A stretch of 64,000 bases of DNA from Acidovorax sp. 69 (GCF_002797445.1 NZ_PGEP01000001.1:929001-993000), one strand, 5' to 3'; counted from the first letter of the stretch, positions 19,695 to 29,296 are shown. Translations and numbers: made by a program. The notes: a model not told the origin generated them from the sequence alone.

Positions 19695-20920
19695 GCCTTG
19701 TTCTTGTTGTAAACATCGACGAGCACGGCGGCCAGCAGCACCACGCCCTTGATGACCTGCTGGTAGTCGATGCCGATGCCCAGGATGGACATGCCGTTGT
19801 TCATCACGCCCATCACAAAGGCGCCGATGACCGCGCCCATCACCTTGCCCACGCCGCCCGATGCCGATGCGCCGCCGATGAAGCAGGCTGCAATCACGTC
19901 CAGCTCAAAGCCCAAGCCCGCCTTGGGCGTGGCGGTGTTGAGCCGCGCCGCAAATACCAGCCCGGCCAGAGCTGCCAGCACGCCCATGTTGATGAAGGCA
20001 TACAGCGTGAGGCGTTCGGTCTTGATGCCCGAGAGCTTGGCCGCCTTTTCGTTGCCACCCATGGCGTAGATGCGGCGACCGATGGTAGTGCGGCGGGTGA
20101 CAAAGTCGAAAAGTACGATGAGCAGCGCCATCACGATGAGCACGTTGGGCAGGCCCTTGTACGAGGCCATGAGGTAGCTGAAATAGACCAGCAGAGCGCC
20201 AAATACCACGGTGCGCGCGATGAACAGGCTGGCGGGCTCGGTCTGCACCCCATGCCGCAGGCGGTTGGCGCGTTCGCGCAGGCCACCCAGTGCAAGCGCT
20301 GCGGCCACGGCGGCGCCCAGCAGCAGCGAGGTCAGGCGCAGCCCCTCCATGTTGAAAAGGTCGGGAATGAAGCCCGAGCTGAGCATCTGGAACGTGGCGG
20401 GGAATGGCCCCACCGACTGGCCCGCCAGCAGTGCCAGTGCCAGGCCCTTGAACACCAGCATGCCCGCCAGCGTGACAATGAACGACGGAATGCGCGAGAA
20501 AGCCACGAAGCTGCCCTGCACCGCGCCAATCAGCCCGCCGCACAGCAGGCACACCAACGTGGCGGGCACAAAGTGCCATTGGTATTCCACCATCAGCACA
20601 GCGGCCAGCGCACCAATGAAGCCACACACCGAGCCCACCGACAGGTCGATGTGGCCCGCCACGATCACCAGCAGCATGCCCAGCGCCATGATGATGATGT
20701 AGCTGTTCTGCAGCACCAGGTTGGTCAGGTTGAGCGGCTGCATCAGCGTGCCGTCGGTCATGTACTGGAAGAAGCCCATGATGGCCACCAGCGTGATCAA
20801 CATGCCGTATTCGCGCAAGTTGTGCTGCAGATGGTGCAGCAAAGGCTTGTCGTTGCGGGGCGCCGAGGGGGATGCGCTCTCTGCAACGGGGTTGGCGGGG
20901 GAGGGGGTGGTCTGGCTCAT
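19691..20920 (-). CDS. gguB: Multiple monosaccharide ABC permease, GguB/MmsB-like
   Basis: A 409-residue permease, longer than other RbsC-type proteins because of an inserted hydrophobic region typical of GguB (LLLGAAVAAALALGGL to ARTVVFGALLVYFSYLMASY). Blocks include ALGMLLVIVAGHIDLSVGSVCGFIGALAA and AMGGNEKAAKLSGIKTERL. With GguA and the ChvE-like binding protein it should import several monosaccharides (glucose, galactose, arabinose, xylose). It overlaps the YtfR-like ATPase gene after it. Confidence 0.93.
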
Positions 20921-20921
20921 A

Positions 20922-22439
20922 TCAACTGGCTTTCACAATCGCTCGCATGATCTTTTCCTGGGAGGCTTCGCTTGTGGGCATTTCGGCCACAAAGCGTCCC
21001 TCGTTCATCACGTAGATGCGGTCCGTGATTCCGAGCAACTCAGGCATTTCGGAAGAAATCACGATCACACACTTGCCCTCGGCCGCCAGCTGGGCGATGA
21101 GGGTGTAGATCTCGTACTTGGCCCCCACATCGATGCCGCGCGTGGGCTCGTCGAGGATGAGCACCTCGGGGTTGGTAAAGAGCCATTTGCTCAGTACCAC
21201 TTTTTGCTGATTACCGCCCGAGAGCTGGAGGGTTTTCTGGTCCACCCCCGAGCAGCGGATGCGCAGCTTTTCGCGGTAGTTCTGCGCAATCTCATGTTCA
21301 CGGCCGCTGTCGATCACGCTCGCGAAAGACACCCCCTTGAGGTGTGCGAGGGAGGTGTTGAACTGAATGTCTTCGTTCAGCACCAGTCCATTGCCCTTGC
21401 GGTCTTCCGTCACATAGGCCAGGCCATGGCGCACGGCCTTCTCCACAGTGCTCACGTCGATGGGCTGGCCGTGCAGTCGCACCTCGCCGCTGATGCGGCG
21501 GCCCCAGGAGCGGCCAAAGATGCTCATGGCCAGCTCGGTGCGGCCTGCGCCCATCAGGCCGGCAATGCCGACAATTTCGCCACGCTTAACATGCAAGTGG
21601 ATGCCCCTGAGGAACTCACGCTCGCTGTTTTGGGGGGGGTAGGCGTGCCAGTCGCGCACCTCGAAAACGGTCTCTCCGATGTCGGGCTGGCGCCGAGGGT
21701 AGCGGTCGTCCATCTCGCGGCCGACCATGGCCTGGATCACGCGGTCCTCGCTCACAGCACTGTTGCGGCAGTCCAGGGTCTCTACGGTGCTGCCATCGCG
21801 CAGCACGGTGATGGAGTCGGCCACGCGGGAGATTTCGTTGAGCTTGTGCGAAATCAGGATGCAGGTGATGCCCTGCCCTTTGAGTTCGAGCAGCAGGTCC
21901 AGCAGCGCCTGGCTGTCGTTTTCGTTGAGGCTGGCGGTGGGCTCGTCCAGAATCAGCAGGCGCACTTCACGCGACAGGGCCTTGGCGATTTCCACCAGCT
22001 GCTGCTTGCCCACGCCCAGCTGCACCACCGGGGTATCGGGAGATTCGCGCAGGCCCACCTTGGCCAGCAATGCTTGGGTCTTGCTATGTGCGGCCATCCA
22101 GTCGATGACGCCGCAGCGCGCGGTCTCGTTGCCCAGGAAAATGTTCTCTGCGATGGACAAAAGGGGCACCAGCGCCAGCTCCTGGTGGATGATGATCACG
22201 CCCTGGTGCTCGCTGTCACGGATGCCCTGAAAGCGGCGCTCCTGCCCATCCAACACGATGTCTCCGCTGTAACTGCCATGCGGATAGACACCGGAGAGCA
22301 CCTTCATCAGGGTCGATTTGCCGGCGCCGTTCTCGCCCACGATGGCGTGGATCTCGCCCGCCCGCACGCGCAGGTTCACCTTGTTCAGCGCCACCACTCC
22401 AGGAAAAGTTTTGCGGATATCCCGCATTTCAAGAATCAT
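20922..22439 (-). CDS. gguA: Multiple monosaccharide ABC ATPase, GguA/MmsA-like
   Basis: A 505-residue double ATPase. First half: Walker [18 protein letters not shown]-loop and [11 protein letters not shown]; second half: [23 protein letters not shown] and [14 protein letters not shown]. The insertion [17 protein letters not shown] between the halves is typical of GguA/XylG. It energises the GguB permease in the inner membrane. It begins 118 bases after the chvE stop; that gap may hold a weak hairpin lowering ATPase level relative to binding protein, which I cannot show. Confidence 0.93.
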   Translation of the reverse strand: MILEMRDIRKTFPGVVALNKVNLRVRAGEIHAIVGENGAGKSTLMKVLSGVYPHGSYSGDIVLDGQERRFQGIRDSEHQGVIIIHQELALVPLLSIAENIFLGNETARCGVIDWMAAHSKTQALLAKVGLRESPDTPVVQLGVGKQQLVEIAKALSREVRLLILDEPTASLNENDSQALLDLLLELKGQGITCILISHKLNEISRVADSITVLRDGSTVETLDCRNSAVSEDRVIQAMVGREMDDRYPRRQPDIGETVFEVRDWHAYPPQNSEREFLRGIHLHVKRGEIVGIAGLMGAGRTELAMSIFGRSWGRRISGEVRLHGQPIDVSTVEKAVRHGLAYVTEDRKGNGLVLNEDIQFNTSLAHLKGVSFASVIDSGREHEIAQNYREKLRIRCSGVDQKTLQLSGGNQQKVVLSKWLFTNPEVLILDEPTRGIDVGAKYEIYTLIAQLAAEGKCVIVISSEMPELLGITDRIYVMNEGRFVAEMPTSEASQEKIMRAIVKAS

Positions 22440-22557
22440 GTTCTGCGCTTGTGCGTGGAGCCGTGGGAGCCTGCAACCTCTGACGGGGCTTCGCAGGACT
22501 CCCTCAAGATGGCTGGCATCGGGGCGCGCATGCAGCGCCCCCCCGATGCCGCGCTTG

Positions 22558-23628
22558 CTACTTGACCTGCGATTCCTTGTAGTAGCCGCTGCCCACCAGC
22601 ACAGCGTTCCAATTGGATGCGTCCACCGACACGGGCTTGAGCAGGTACGAGGGCACCACTTTCACGCCGTTGTTGTACGTTTTGGTGTCGTTGATCTCGG
22701 GCTGCTTGCCCGACAGCGTGGCGTCCACCATGTTGGCGGCCACCTTGGCCAGTTCGCGCGTGTCCTTGAACACGGTGGAGGCCTGTTCACCCTTGAGGAT
22801 GGACTTGACCGAAGGCAGTTCTGCGTCCTGTCCGCTGACCACGGGGCAGGGCTGTTGCGCCGTGCAATAGCCCACACCCTTCAAAGACGACAGGATGCCG
22901 ATCGAGAGGCCGTCATAGGGCGACAGCACCGCGTGGACCTTGTCCTTGCTGTAGTAGGCCGAGAGCAGGTTGTCCATGCGCGCCTGGGCCACGGAGCCGT
23001 CCCAGCGCAGCGTGCCCACCTTGTTCATGCCGGTCTGCTTGCTGCGCACCACCAGTTTGCCGCTGTCCAGGTACGGCTGCAGCACGCTCATGGCACCGTC
23101 ATAGAAGAAGAAGGCGTTGTTGTCGTCGGGCGAACCGCCAAACAGCTCGATGTTGAACGGGCCCTTGCCCTGCTTGAGGCCCAGCTTGTCCACGATGGAT
23201 GTGGCCTGCAGGACGCCGACCTGGAAGTTGTCGAACGTGGCGTAGTAGTCCACGTTCTTCGATCCTTTGATGAGGCGGTCATACGCGACGACCTTCACGC
23301 CCTTGTCTGCCGCGCTTTGCAGCACGCGCGACAGGGTGGTGCCGTCGATGGACGCAATCACCAGTACCTTGGCGCCCTTGGTGATCATGTTCTCGATCTG
23401 CGCCAGCTGGTTCGGGATGTCGTCGTCGGCGTACTGCAGGTCGGTCTTGTAGCCACGCTCCTTGAGCACCTTGACCATGTTGTCGCCGTCGGCGATCCAG
23501 CGCGACGAGGACTTGGTGGGCATCGAGATACCGATGCTGCCCTTGTCTTGCGCCGATGCCAACGATGTGGCGCCGACGGCAGCGATCGCCATGGTGGCCA
23601 ACACGGCCTTGAAAATTGCACGCTTCAT
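22558..23628 (-). CDS. chvE: Multiple sugar-binding periplasmic protein, ChvE-like
   Basis: A 356-residue exported protein. Signal peptide [20 protein letters not shown] with cleavage after LASAQ; mature part begins [25 protein letters not shown], as in ChvE/GguC-linked receptors, with [29 protein letters not shown] and [20 protein letters not shown]. It should bind galactose, arabinose, glucose or xylose and pass them to GguAB. Start ATG 23628 is chosen at the signal peptide; the frame runs further upstream through the repeat hairpin and is not coding there. Confidence 0.93.
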   Translation of the reverse strand: MKRAIFKAVLATMAIAAVGATSLASAQDKGSIGISMPTKSSSRWIADGDNMVKVLKERGYKTDLQYADDDIPNQLAQIENMITKGAKVLVIASIDGTTLSRVLQSAADKGVKVVAYDRLIKGSKNVDYYATFDNFQVGVLQATSIVDKLGLKQGKGPFNIELFGGSPDDNNAFFFYDGAMSVLQPYLDSGKLVVRSKQTGMNKVGTLRWDGSVAQARMDNLLSAYYSKDKVHAVLSPYDGLSIGILSSLKGVGYCTAQQPCPVVSGQDAELPSVKSILKGEQASTVFKDTRELAKVAANMVDATLSGKQPEINDTKTYNNGVKVVPSYLLKPVSVDASNWNAVLVGSGYYKESQVK

Positions 23629-23691
23629 TTGTTGTCGTCTCCTGCTTGTTGGAATACCTGCGCCATTGCAGCGGGCGGGTGGTTTTTGAAA

Positions 23692-23751
23692 CCGTTCGGG
23701 CTGAGCTTGTCGAAGCCTTGCGCGGCGCTTCAACAGGCTCAGCGTGAACGG
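23692..23751. repeat. Inverted pair of 25-bp repeats between ytfQ and chvE
   Basis: CCGTTCGGGCTGAGCTTGTC at 23692 onward (to 23717) and an imperfect reverse complement at 23727-23751 form a long stem with a short loop. The same 25-26 base unit occurs six times in the inverted island at 27432-28390. Inside the operon, after ytfQ and before chvE, it may act as a partial terminator or RNA-stability hairpin. Confidence 0.8.
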
Positions 23752-23779
23752 GTGGGTGCGTTCTTGACGCCTGCCGTTC

Positions 23780-24745
23780 TCAATACTTGCGGTTCGGGAA
23801 CTCTTTGGCCGCGACCTCCATCGGGAAGATGCCTTCTTCCGTCACGATGCGTTTTTGCACCGCCTTGCCCGCCTTGATGTCTTTGACCGCGGCCATCAGC
23901 TGCGCGCCTAGCAGGGGGCTGCACTCCACGCTCACGTTCAGCTTGCCGGCGATCATGGCTTCGAAGGCGCCCTTGACCGCGTCGATGGAGATGATGGTGA
24001 TGTCCTTGGCGGGCTTGAGGCCTGCTTCCTCGATGGCCTGGATCGCGCCGATGGCCATGTCGTCGTTGTGCGCATACAGCACGTTGATCTTCTTGCCCTC
24101 GGCTTTCAGGAAGGCTTCCATCACTTCCTTGCCCTTGGCGCGCGTGAAATCGCCGGTCTGCGAGCGGATGATCTTGAACTTGGGGTCTGCCTTGACGACT
24201 TCTTCAAAGCCCTTCTTGCGATCGATGGCGGGGGCCGATCCCACGGTGCCTTGCAGCTCGACGATATTGACCTCGCCCTTCTGGTCTTTCATCTTCTCGA
24301 TCAGCCAGCGGCCGGCTTTGCGGCCTTCTTCCACAAAGTCCGAGCCCATGAAGGTCACGTACAGCGAGGTGTCCTTGACGTTGACCGAGCGGTCGGTCAG
24401 CACCACGGGAATCTTGGCGGCCTTGGCCTCGCGCAGCACGGGTTCCCAGCCGGACTCGACCACGGGTGAGAACGCAATCACATCGACCTTCTGGGCAATG
24501 AAGGAGCGGATGGCCTTGATCTGGTTCTCTTGCTTTTGCTGTGCGTCCGAGAACTTCAGTTCAATACCCGCCTCTTTTGCGGCCGACTTGATCGACTCGG
24601 TGTTGGCGGTGCGCCATTCGCTTTCGGCCCCCACCTGGCTGAAGCCCAGCACGATGGGCTTTTGTGCCCAGGCAGATGCGGGGAGCAGGCTTGCCAGCGG
24701 CGCGCTGGCCATGGCGGATACGAGGGTGCGACGGTTCAGTTTCAT
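23780..24745 (-). CDS. ytfQ: Sugar-binding periplasmic protein, YtfQ-like
   Basis: A 321-residue receptor. Signal peptide [20 protein letters not shown] with cleavage near SAWAQ; the twin Arg suggests possible Tat export. Mature part: [24 protein letters not shown], then [27 protein letters not shown] and [20 protein letters not shown], all YtfQ features. The matching permease and ATPase genes (ytfR, ytfT, yjfF) lie more than 4 kb further on, after chvE-gguAB. Ligand probably L-arabinofuranose or galactofuranose, by family and context. Confidence 0.9.
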   Translation of the reverse strand: MKLNRRTLVSAMASAPLASLLPASAWAQKPIVLGFSQVGAESEWRTANTESIKSAAKEAGIELKFSDAQQKQENQIKAIRSFIAQKVDVIAFSPVVESGWEPVLREAKAAKIPVVLTDRSVNVKDTSLYVTFMGSDFVEEGRKAGRWLIEKMKDQKGEVNIVELQGTVGSAPAIDRKKGFEEVVKADPKFKIIRSQTGDFTRAKGKEVMEAFLKAEGKKINVLYAHNDDMAIGAIQAIEEAGLKPAKDITIISIDAVKGAFEAMIAGKLNVSVECSPLLGAQLMAAVKDIKAGKAVQKRIVTEEGIFPMEVAAKEFPNRKY

Positions 24746-24807
24746 GGTTTTGTCTCCTTTGCTGTTATGGATGGAAATTGCAGGCAATCGGAACCTGTTC
24801 GAAGGCG

Positions 24808-26259
24808 TCAGGCCAGCATGTAGCCGGTCTTGACGGTGGTGTAGAACTCGGCGGCATACCGGCCCTGTTCACGCGGTCCATGGCTCGATTCCTTGCGCCC
24901 GCCGAAGGGCACATGAAAGTCCACCCCCGCCGTGGGCAGGTTCACCATGGTCATGCCCACGACCGCGTGGCGCTTGAAATGCATGGCGTGCTTGAGCGAC
25001 GTGGTGCAGATGCCGGCACACAGGCCGTAAGGCGTGTCATTGGCCAGGGCCAGCGCGTGCTCGTAGTCGTCGGCGCGCAGCACGCAGGCCACGGGGCCAA
25101 AGATTTCCTCGCGTGCAATGCGGTGCTCGGGGCGGGCCAGGAACAGGGCTGGGCTCATGTAATGGCCAGGCGTCGCGCGCTCGATGCGCTCGCCACCCCA
25201 GACATGCTCCGCTCCCTCGCTCTTCGCCATGTCGATGTAGCCCAGGTTCTGCGCCAGCTGGTTGCTGTCCACCACAGGGCCCATTTCTGTGCCGCGCTCC
25301 AGCGCGTGGCCCACTTTCAGGTTGACCAGCCGCTGACGCAGTCGGGCCACAAAGGCCTCGTGCACGCTGCCTTCGACGATGAGGCGGCTGGATGCCGTGC
25401 AGCGCTGGCCGGTGGAGAAATACGAGCCCTGCAGTGCGCAGTCGATGGCCTGGTCCATGTCGGCGTCGGCCAGCACGATCAGCGGGTTCTTGCCACCCAT
25501 CTCCAGCTGCACCTTGGCGCGGCGCTGGCTGGTGGCGCGCAGGATGCGTTCGCCGGTGGCCACGGATCCAGTGAAGCTCAGCGCGTTGACCAGCGGGTGG
25601 TCTACCAATGTCTGGCCCACCTCGCGGCCGCTGCCCATGACGAGGTTGAAGGCACCGGCCGGCAAGCCGCTGCGGCTGATGATTTCGGCCAGCGCCCAGC
25701 CACAGGCAGGCACCAGTTCGGCAGGCTTGAAGACCACGGTGTTGCCGTAGGCCAGGGCCGGTGCGATTTTCCAGGCCGGGATGGCAAACGGGAAGTTCCA
25801 CGGCGCGATGATGCCCACCACGCCCACGGGCTCGCGGGTCACGTCCACCTGCACGCCCTGGCGCACAGAGGCCATCAGCTCGCCGGGGATGCGCAGGGCC
25901 TCGCCTGCAAAAAACTTGAAGATTTGCCCGCTGCGTGCCACTTCGGCCACGGCCTCGGGCAGGGTCTTGCCTTCCTCGCGGGCCAGCAGTGCGCCCAGCT
26001 CGTCCTTGCGCGCCAGCAGCTCGCTGCCGATGAGGTCCAGCACATCGGCGCGGCGTTGTGGGGTGCTCTGGCTCCAGGTGGGCAAGGCGTCGGCGGCGGC
26101 GCGCACCGCCAGCTCGGTCTCGTTGCGGTCGGCGCGGGCGTACTCGGCCACCACTTCGCGGGTGTCCGACGGGTTGGTGCTGATACCGCTGGTGGTGCCG
26201 ATTTCCCACCGGCCGTTGATCAGGTGCCGGGGGCTGAGCTGGAGGTCGCCGAGCTTCAT
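24808..26259 (-). CDS. 2-oxoglutarate semialdehyde dehydrogenase
   Basis: A 483-residue NAD(P)-dependent aldehyde dehydrogenase. Catalytic Cys287 (TGQRCTASS), general base Glu253 (LEMGGKNPL) and oxyanion Asn155 (PWNFPFAIP) are present. Close in pattern to KGSADH enzymes that finish the L-arabinose oxidative route by making 2-oxoglutarate (AraE in Azospirillum). First gene of the minus-strand sugar operon and divergent from the gbpR-like regulator, so it is likely the first gene induced by sugar. Succinate semialdehyde is an alternative substrate, but the neighbours make the first choice stronger. Confidence 0.88.
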   Translation of the reverse strand: MKLGDLQLSPRHLINGRWEIGTTSGISTNPSDTREVVAEYARADRNETELAVRAAADALPTWSQSTPQRRADVLDLIGSELLARKDELGALLAREEGKTLPEAVAEVARSGQIFKFFAGEALRIPGELMASVRQGVQVDVTREPVGVVGIIAPWNFPFAIPAWKIAPALAYGNTVVFKPAELVPACGWALAEIISRSGLPAGAFNLVMGSGREVGQTLVDHPLVNALSFTGSVATGERILRATSQRRAKVQLEMGGKNPLIVLADADMDQAIDCALQGSYFSTGQRCTASSRLIVEGSVHEAFVARLRQRLVNLKVGHALERGTEMGPVVDSNQLAQNLGYIDMAKSEGAEHVWGGERIERATPGHYMSPALFLARPEHRIAREEIFGPVACVLRADDYEHALALANDTPYGLCAGICTTSLKHAMHFKRHAVVGMTMVNLPTAGVDFHVPFGGRKESSHGPREQGRYAAEFYTTVKTGYMLA

Positions 26260-26304
26260 GGAGAGAGGCCTTTGTTGCAGTTGCGGCGAAGTCTATGGAA
26301 GGTT

Positions 26305-26347
26305 TTGATATCAATCCAATCGTTTTTTAGACAAAATAGATATCTAT
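26305..26347. promoter_or_regulatory. Divergent promoter with two palindromes, candidate GbpR site
   Basis: Between the aldehyde dehydrogenase and gbpR starts (127 bases) lie two perfect palindromes: TTGATATCAA at 26305-26314 and ATAGATATCTAT at 26336-26347. The half-site TATCAA recurs in the second divergent promoter of the sugar locus (29296-29357). LysR-type regulators usually bind such dyads in the promoter shared with their own gene, so these are candidate GbpR operators (inference). Confidence 0.5.
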
Positions 26348-26386
26348 CTTTGCATTCTGGAAAACCCCTCCTCGATCACCCTCGCC

Positions 26387-27349
26387 ATGAGCACCTACAA
26401 CCACTGGTTCATCCGCGCCCGCCTCAAGACGCGCCAGCTTTTGCTGCTGGTGGCGCTGGCAGAAGAAGGCAACATCCACCGCGCTGCCCAGGTGCTCAGC
26501 ATGACCCAGCCGGCGGCGTCCAAGCTGCTCAAGGACCTGGAGGATGTGCTGGAGGTGCCGCTGTTCGAGCGTCTGCCGCGCGGCATGCGCCCCACCTGGT
26601 ATGGCGAGACCATGATCCGGCACGCCCGCATGGCCCTGGCCAGCCTGAACCAGGCGCACGACGAGATCGGTGCGCTCAAGACCGGCCATTACGGCCAGGT
26701 GGGCATTGGCGCCATCACCTCCCCTGGCCTGAGCCTGCTGCCCGCTGCCGTGGCGCTGGTCAAGCAGGAGCACCCCAGCCTGCGCATCTCGCTCGACATT
26801 GAAACCAGCCCTGTGCTGCTGGAGCGGCTGGAGCAGGGCAAGCTCGACATCGTGGTGGGCCGCCTGTATGAGGAGCATGACAAGGGCAACCTGCGCTACG
26901 AGCCGCTGACGGAGGAGCTGGTCTGCGCCATCACGCGCCCCGGCCACCCGCTGTCGAGCATGAGCGGGCTGACGCTGCGCGATGTCGTGTCGGCGGGCTG
27001 GATCGTGCCGCCTGCGGGCAGCGTGTTGCGGCACCGGTTTGACCTGATGTTCCAGCAGGATGGGCTGGCGCCGCCACTGCACACGGTGGAGACATCAGCC
27101 CTGTTGTTCATCACGCGCATGCTGCAGCAGAGCGACATGATTGCGGTGGTGGGGGCAGATGTGGCGCATTACTACGCGGCGCACGGGATTGTGACGGTGC
27201 TGCCGCTGGCGATGCCGTGCCACATGGATGCGTTCGGGATCATCACGCGGTCGGACAGATTGCTGTCGCCGGCGGCGAAGGTGATGATGAAGGCGTTGAA
27301 GCAGACGAGTCTGGTGCAGTACGGAAGGCGGTTGGAGGTTGGGGATTGA
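26387..27349 (+). CDS. gbpR: LysR-type regulator, GbpR-like
   Basis: A 320-residue LysR protein. HTH at about residues 14-70 (RQLLLLVALAEEGNIHRAAQVLSMTQPAASKLLKDLED) is followed by an effector domain of two lobes (GQVGIGAITSPGLSLLPAAV, DIVVGRLYEEHDKGNLRYEPL). The HTH and effector region resemble GbpR, known in Agrobacterium and Azospirillum to activate chvE-type genes in response to sugars. It is divergent from the 13-gene sugar operon, and shares a promoter region with candidate operators. Effector likely arabinose or galactose, or an oxidation product. Confidence 0.85.
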   Translation: MSTYNHWFIRARLKTRQLLLLVALAEEGNIHRAAQVLSMTQPAASKLLKDLEDVLEVPLFERLPRGMRPTWYGETMIRHARMALASLNQAHDEIGALKTGHYGQVGIGAITSPGLSLLPAAVALVKQEHPSLRISLDIETSPVLLERLEQGKLDIVVGRLYEEHDKGNLRYEPLTEELVCAITRPGHPLSSMSGLTLRDVVSAGWIVPPAGSVLRHRFDLMFQQDGLAPPLHTVETSALLFITRMLQQSDMIAVVGADVAHYYAAHGIVTVLPLAMPCHMDAFGIITRSDRLLSPAAKVMMKALKQTSLVQYGRRLEVGD

Positions 27350-27371
27350 TTTTTTTGATGAAATTGGGCTC

Positions 27372-27394
27372 TGGTGCTTATCCATAAAGCACTA
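27372..27394. repeat. Palindromic intergenic repeat, 7-nt loop (copy 3)
   Basis: TGGTGCTT at 27372-27379 and AAGCACTA at 27387-27394 flank a 7-base loop, in AT-rich surroundings just after gbpR. It is the left outer member of the inverted island; its mirror is copy 4. Confidence 0.75.
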
Positions 27395-27431
27395 GGCGCT
27401 ATTATTTTTGTAGTGATTGATTTCCTCCCAA

Positions 27432-27542
27432 CCGTTAGGGCTGAGCTTGTCGAAGCTGTGCGCCTGCCCCCTAACCGTTCGGGCTGAGCCTGTCGAAGCC
27501 TGGGCATGCCGCCCACCCGTTCAGGCTGAGCCCGTCGACGCT
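27432..27542 (+). repeat. Three direct 25-bp repeats (left arm)
   Basis: Copies at 27432-27456, 27475-27500 and 27517-27542 share CCGTTCGGGCTGAGCTTGTC-like sequence followed by GAAGC, spaced about 43 bases. Three reversed copies stand at mirror positions in the right arm. This unit is a common dispersed repeat in several Proteobacteria as I recall; I could not search. Confidence 0.88.
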
Positions 27543-27610
27543 TGGGCGTGCTGGTTTGAGAAGCATGCTCGTCTTGAGTGCGGAGGCCGGGTTGTCGCCC
27601 CGGCGGGCGA

Positions 27611-27660
27611 GTGACTTTCTTTTGCTTCGCCAAAAGAAAGTCACCAAAGAAAAGGCGACC
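27611..27660 (+). repeat. 50-bp hairpin element (left arm)
   Basis: Contains GTGACTTTCTTTTG and its complement separated by 6 bases (a perfect 14-bp stem at 27611-27644), then CCAAAGAAAAGGCGACC. An inverted copy with one mismatch in 50 bases lies at 28167-28216. Confidence 0.9.
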
Positions 27661-27860
27661 CCCAGTCTGCGACCCCTGCGCTGCGCTACGGGGCGACCTG
27701 CGGCGGGTCGGTTGCGGGGTGCGCCGTGGAACTCGCTGTGCGCTGCGCGCGCCGCTCGGACAACCACGGCGAGTCAGTTCACGAGGCACGCGCGCTCCGA
27801 CGCGCGTGCTCACCCCGCAACCGCCCCGCCGCAGGCGCAGCCAGCAGGGGTGGGGAGCCC

Positions 27861-27908
27861 AACAGCCAAACAGCCGGACAGCCAAACAGCCAAACAGCCG
27901 GACATCCA
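27861..27908 (+). repeat. Six tandem octamers
   Basis: Six 8-base units of the form (A/G)ACAGCC(A/G) run without a gap from 27861 to 27908; the last is changed to GACATCCA. Short tandem units of this kind can vary in number by slippage. Confidence 0.85.
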
Positions 27909-28005
27909 TTCGGGCCATCGCTTCGCTCGGCCCAGGCTGCGCAGCGCGAAGCGCTTGCGCCCGCGCGTTCGGGGCCGAGCGAAGCAATGGCCCGCGTGGA
28001 TGTCC
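27900..28005. repeat. 33-bp inverted repeat in the island centre
   Basis: 27900-27932 (GGACATCCA...GCTTCGCTCGGCC) is a near-perfect reverse complement of 27973-28005, with a 40-base loop. Its centre (27952) is offset by 40 bases from the centre of the outer arms, so it is a separate structure. Confidence 0.8.
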
Positions 28006-28166
28006 GCTCCCCGGGTTCCCTTCAGGATGCGCCGAGGAGCGCAGGGGCCAGCGGATCAGGGCTCGCGATTGTCTGAGCGCAGCGAGTTCGAGCGAGACCC
28101 CGCTGGACGCGAGCACCGCAGGTTGCCCCTCGCGCCCGCAAGGGCGTGTGGGGACGCAGCGTGTAG

Positions 28167-28216
28167 GGTCGCCTTTTCTTTGGTGACTTTCTTTTGGCGA
28201 AGCAAAAGAAAGCCAC
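28167..28216 (-). repeat. 50-bp hairpin element (right arm)
   Basis: Reverse complement of 27611-27660 with one difference. It also carries the internal stem. Such elements near gene ends could act as bidirectional terminators. Confidence 0.9.
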
Positions 28217-28283
28217 TGCGCCGCCGGGCGCACACCCCGGCCTCCGCCCTCAACCCAAGCACGCCTCTGCAACCAGCACGCAA

Positions 28284-28390
28284 AGCTTCGACAAGCTCAG
28301 CCCGAACGGATGGAGGGGGCGCAAGGCTTAGACAAGCTCAGCCCGAACGGATGGTGCGGGCGCACAGGCTTCAACAAGCTCAGCCCAAAG
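28284..28390 (-). repeat. Three 25-bp repeats, reversed (right arm)
   Basis: Reversed copies of the GTTCGGGCTGAGC unit at 28284-28309, 28325-28350 and 28367-28390, mirror images of the left set at 27432-27542 in order and spacing. Confidence 0.88.
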
Positions 28391-28432
28391 AGACATTGAA
28401 AAACGCTCCAGTACTACAAAAACAATAGCTAT

Positions 28433-28455
28433 TAGTGCTTTCCAGATAAGCACTA
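28433..28455. repeat. Palindromic intergenic repeat, 7-nt loop (copy 4)
   Basis: TAGTGCTT at 28433-28440 and AAGCACTA at 28448-28455 flank the loop TCCAGAT, preceded by AACAATAGCTAT. It lies just 3' of the dehydrogenase gene and mirrors copy 3. Confidence 0.8.
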
Positions 28456-28477
28456 ACACCGAATCTGAACAAAAAAA

Positions 28478-29296
28478 TCAAACCCACCCCGCATCCACCT
28501 TGAACTCCTGCGCCGTGCACATCGCCGCATCATCCGACGCCAAAAACAACACCATCCGCGCAATGTCCTGCGGCCGCAGCTTGTCCGGCAGGCACTGATT
28601 GCGCGCCAGTTCCTTCTCGCCCTCGGCGTCCAGCCACAGCTTGATCTGCCGCTCCGTCATCACCCAGCCAGGCGACACCGTGTTGATGCGAATCCGGTCC
28701 TGCCCCAGGGTTTTGGCCAGCCCGCGCGTGAGGCCGTTCACCGATGACTTGGCAATGGCATAGCAGGGGTAGCCCGCCCCCTTGCCTTGCCAGCCGGTAG
28801 AGCCCAGGTTGATCACCGACCCCCCACCCAGCCTGCGCATGCCCGGCACCACCGACTGGATGGCGAAGAAGGCCGGGCGCTCATTGATGGCCATGCGCTC
28901 ATCGTAGTAGGCGGGCGTGACGGATTCCAGCGTGTGGCGATCGTCGCTGGCCACGTTGTTCACCAGCACTGAAAAGTCGCCGAGCTCAGCCGCAGCGTCG
29001 GCGACGCAGGCCTGCAGGGCCGCGATGTCGCGCACATCGCAGGCCCGCCACCAGGGGCGCTGCATGCCGGCGTCGGCCAGTTGCTGCGCCAGCGCCTCGC
29101 TGGCCTCGCGGGCCACGTCCACAAAGGCGACGCGGGCGCCCTGTTTGGCAAATGCCGCCACGATGGCGGCGCCAATGCCGCTGCCACCGCCCGTGACGAA
29201 CACCGAGCGACCGCTCAGGCTGGGAAATCGCGACAAACCCTGCGACCCGGCCGCAGTGGAGGATGGAGAGAGATCGGTGTCTGAAGAATGTGTCAT
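28478..29296 (-). CDS. SDR-family sugar 1-dehydrogenase (arabinose/galactose), probable
   Basis: A 272-residue short-chain dehydrogenase. Cofactor site VFVTGGGSGIGAA near residue 32, LVNNVAS, catalytic Ser in NLGSTGWQG and YAIAK for the YxxxK pair. Divergent from a sugar lactonase gene and beside an aldose epimerase, so it probably oxidises an aldose (L-arabinose or D-galactose) to the lactone, the first step of the oxidative pathways. ATG 29296 is chosen; an in-frame TTG at 29317 would add 7 residues. Substrate is inferred from neighbours, not from residues. Confidence 0.85.
   Translation of the reverse strand: MTHSSDTDLSPSSTAAGSQGLSRFPSLSGRSVFVTGGGSGIGAAIVAAFAKQGARVAFVDVAREASEALAQQLADAGMQRPWWRACDVRDIAALQACVADAAAELGDFSVLVNNVASDDRHTLESVTPAYYDERMAINERPAFFAIQSVVPGMRRLGGGSVINLGSTGWQGKGAGYPCYAIAKSSVNGLTRGLAKTLGQDRIRINTVSPGWVMTERQIKLWLDAEGEKELARNQCLPDKLRPQDIARMVLFLASDDAAMCTAQEFKVDAGWV

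Larger units (their letters stand above)
27350..28477. other. 1.1 kb non-coding inverted duplication between convergent genes
   Basis: The stretch between the gbpR stop and the dehydrogenase stop holds no supported gene. Its outer 300 bases on each side (about 27360-27660 and 28167-28470) are diverged inverted copies of each other. Five pairs of landmarks are all centred within 3 bases of 27913: the 7-nt-loop hairpins (27372-27394, 28433-28455), three pairs of 25-bp GTTCGGGCTGAGC units, and a 50-bp unit. A central spacer of about 500 bases holds octamer repeats and a further inverted repeat. Open frames here code for low-complexity strings and are judged non-coding. Confidence 0.85.

Noticed and set aside
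27861..27908. Octamer array as a CRISPR
   Set aside because: Units are 8 bases with no spacers and no cas genes nearby.
27556..28428. Open frames inside the inverted island, such as strings like FLLLRQKKVTKEKAT
   Set aside because: They read through hairpin repeats in both arms; the same strings appear in several frames because of the repeats, so they are unlikely to be proteins.
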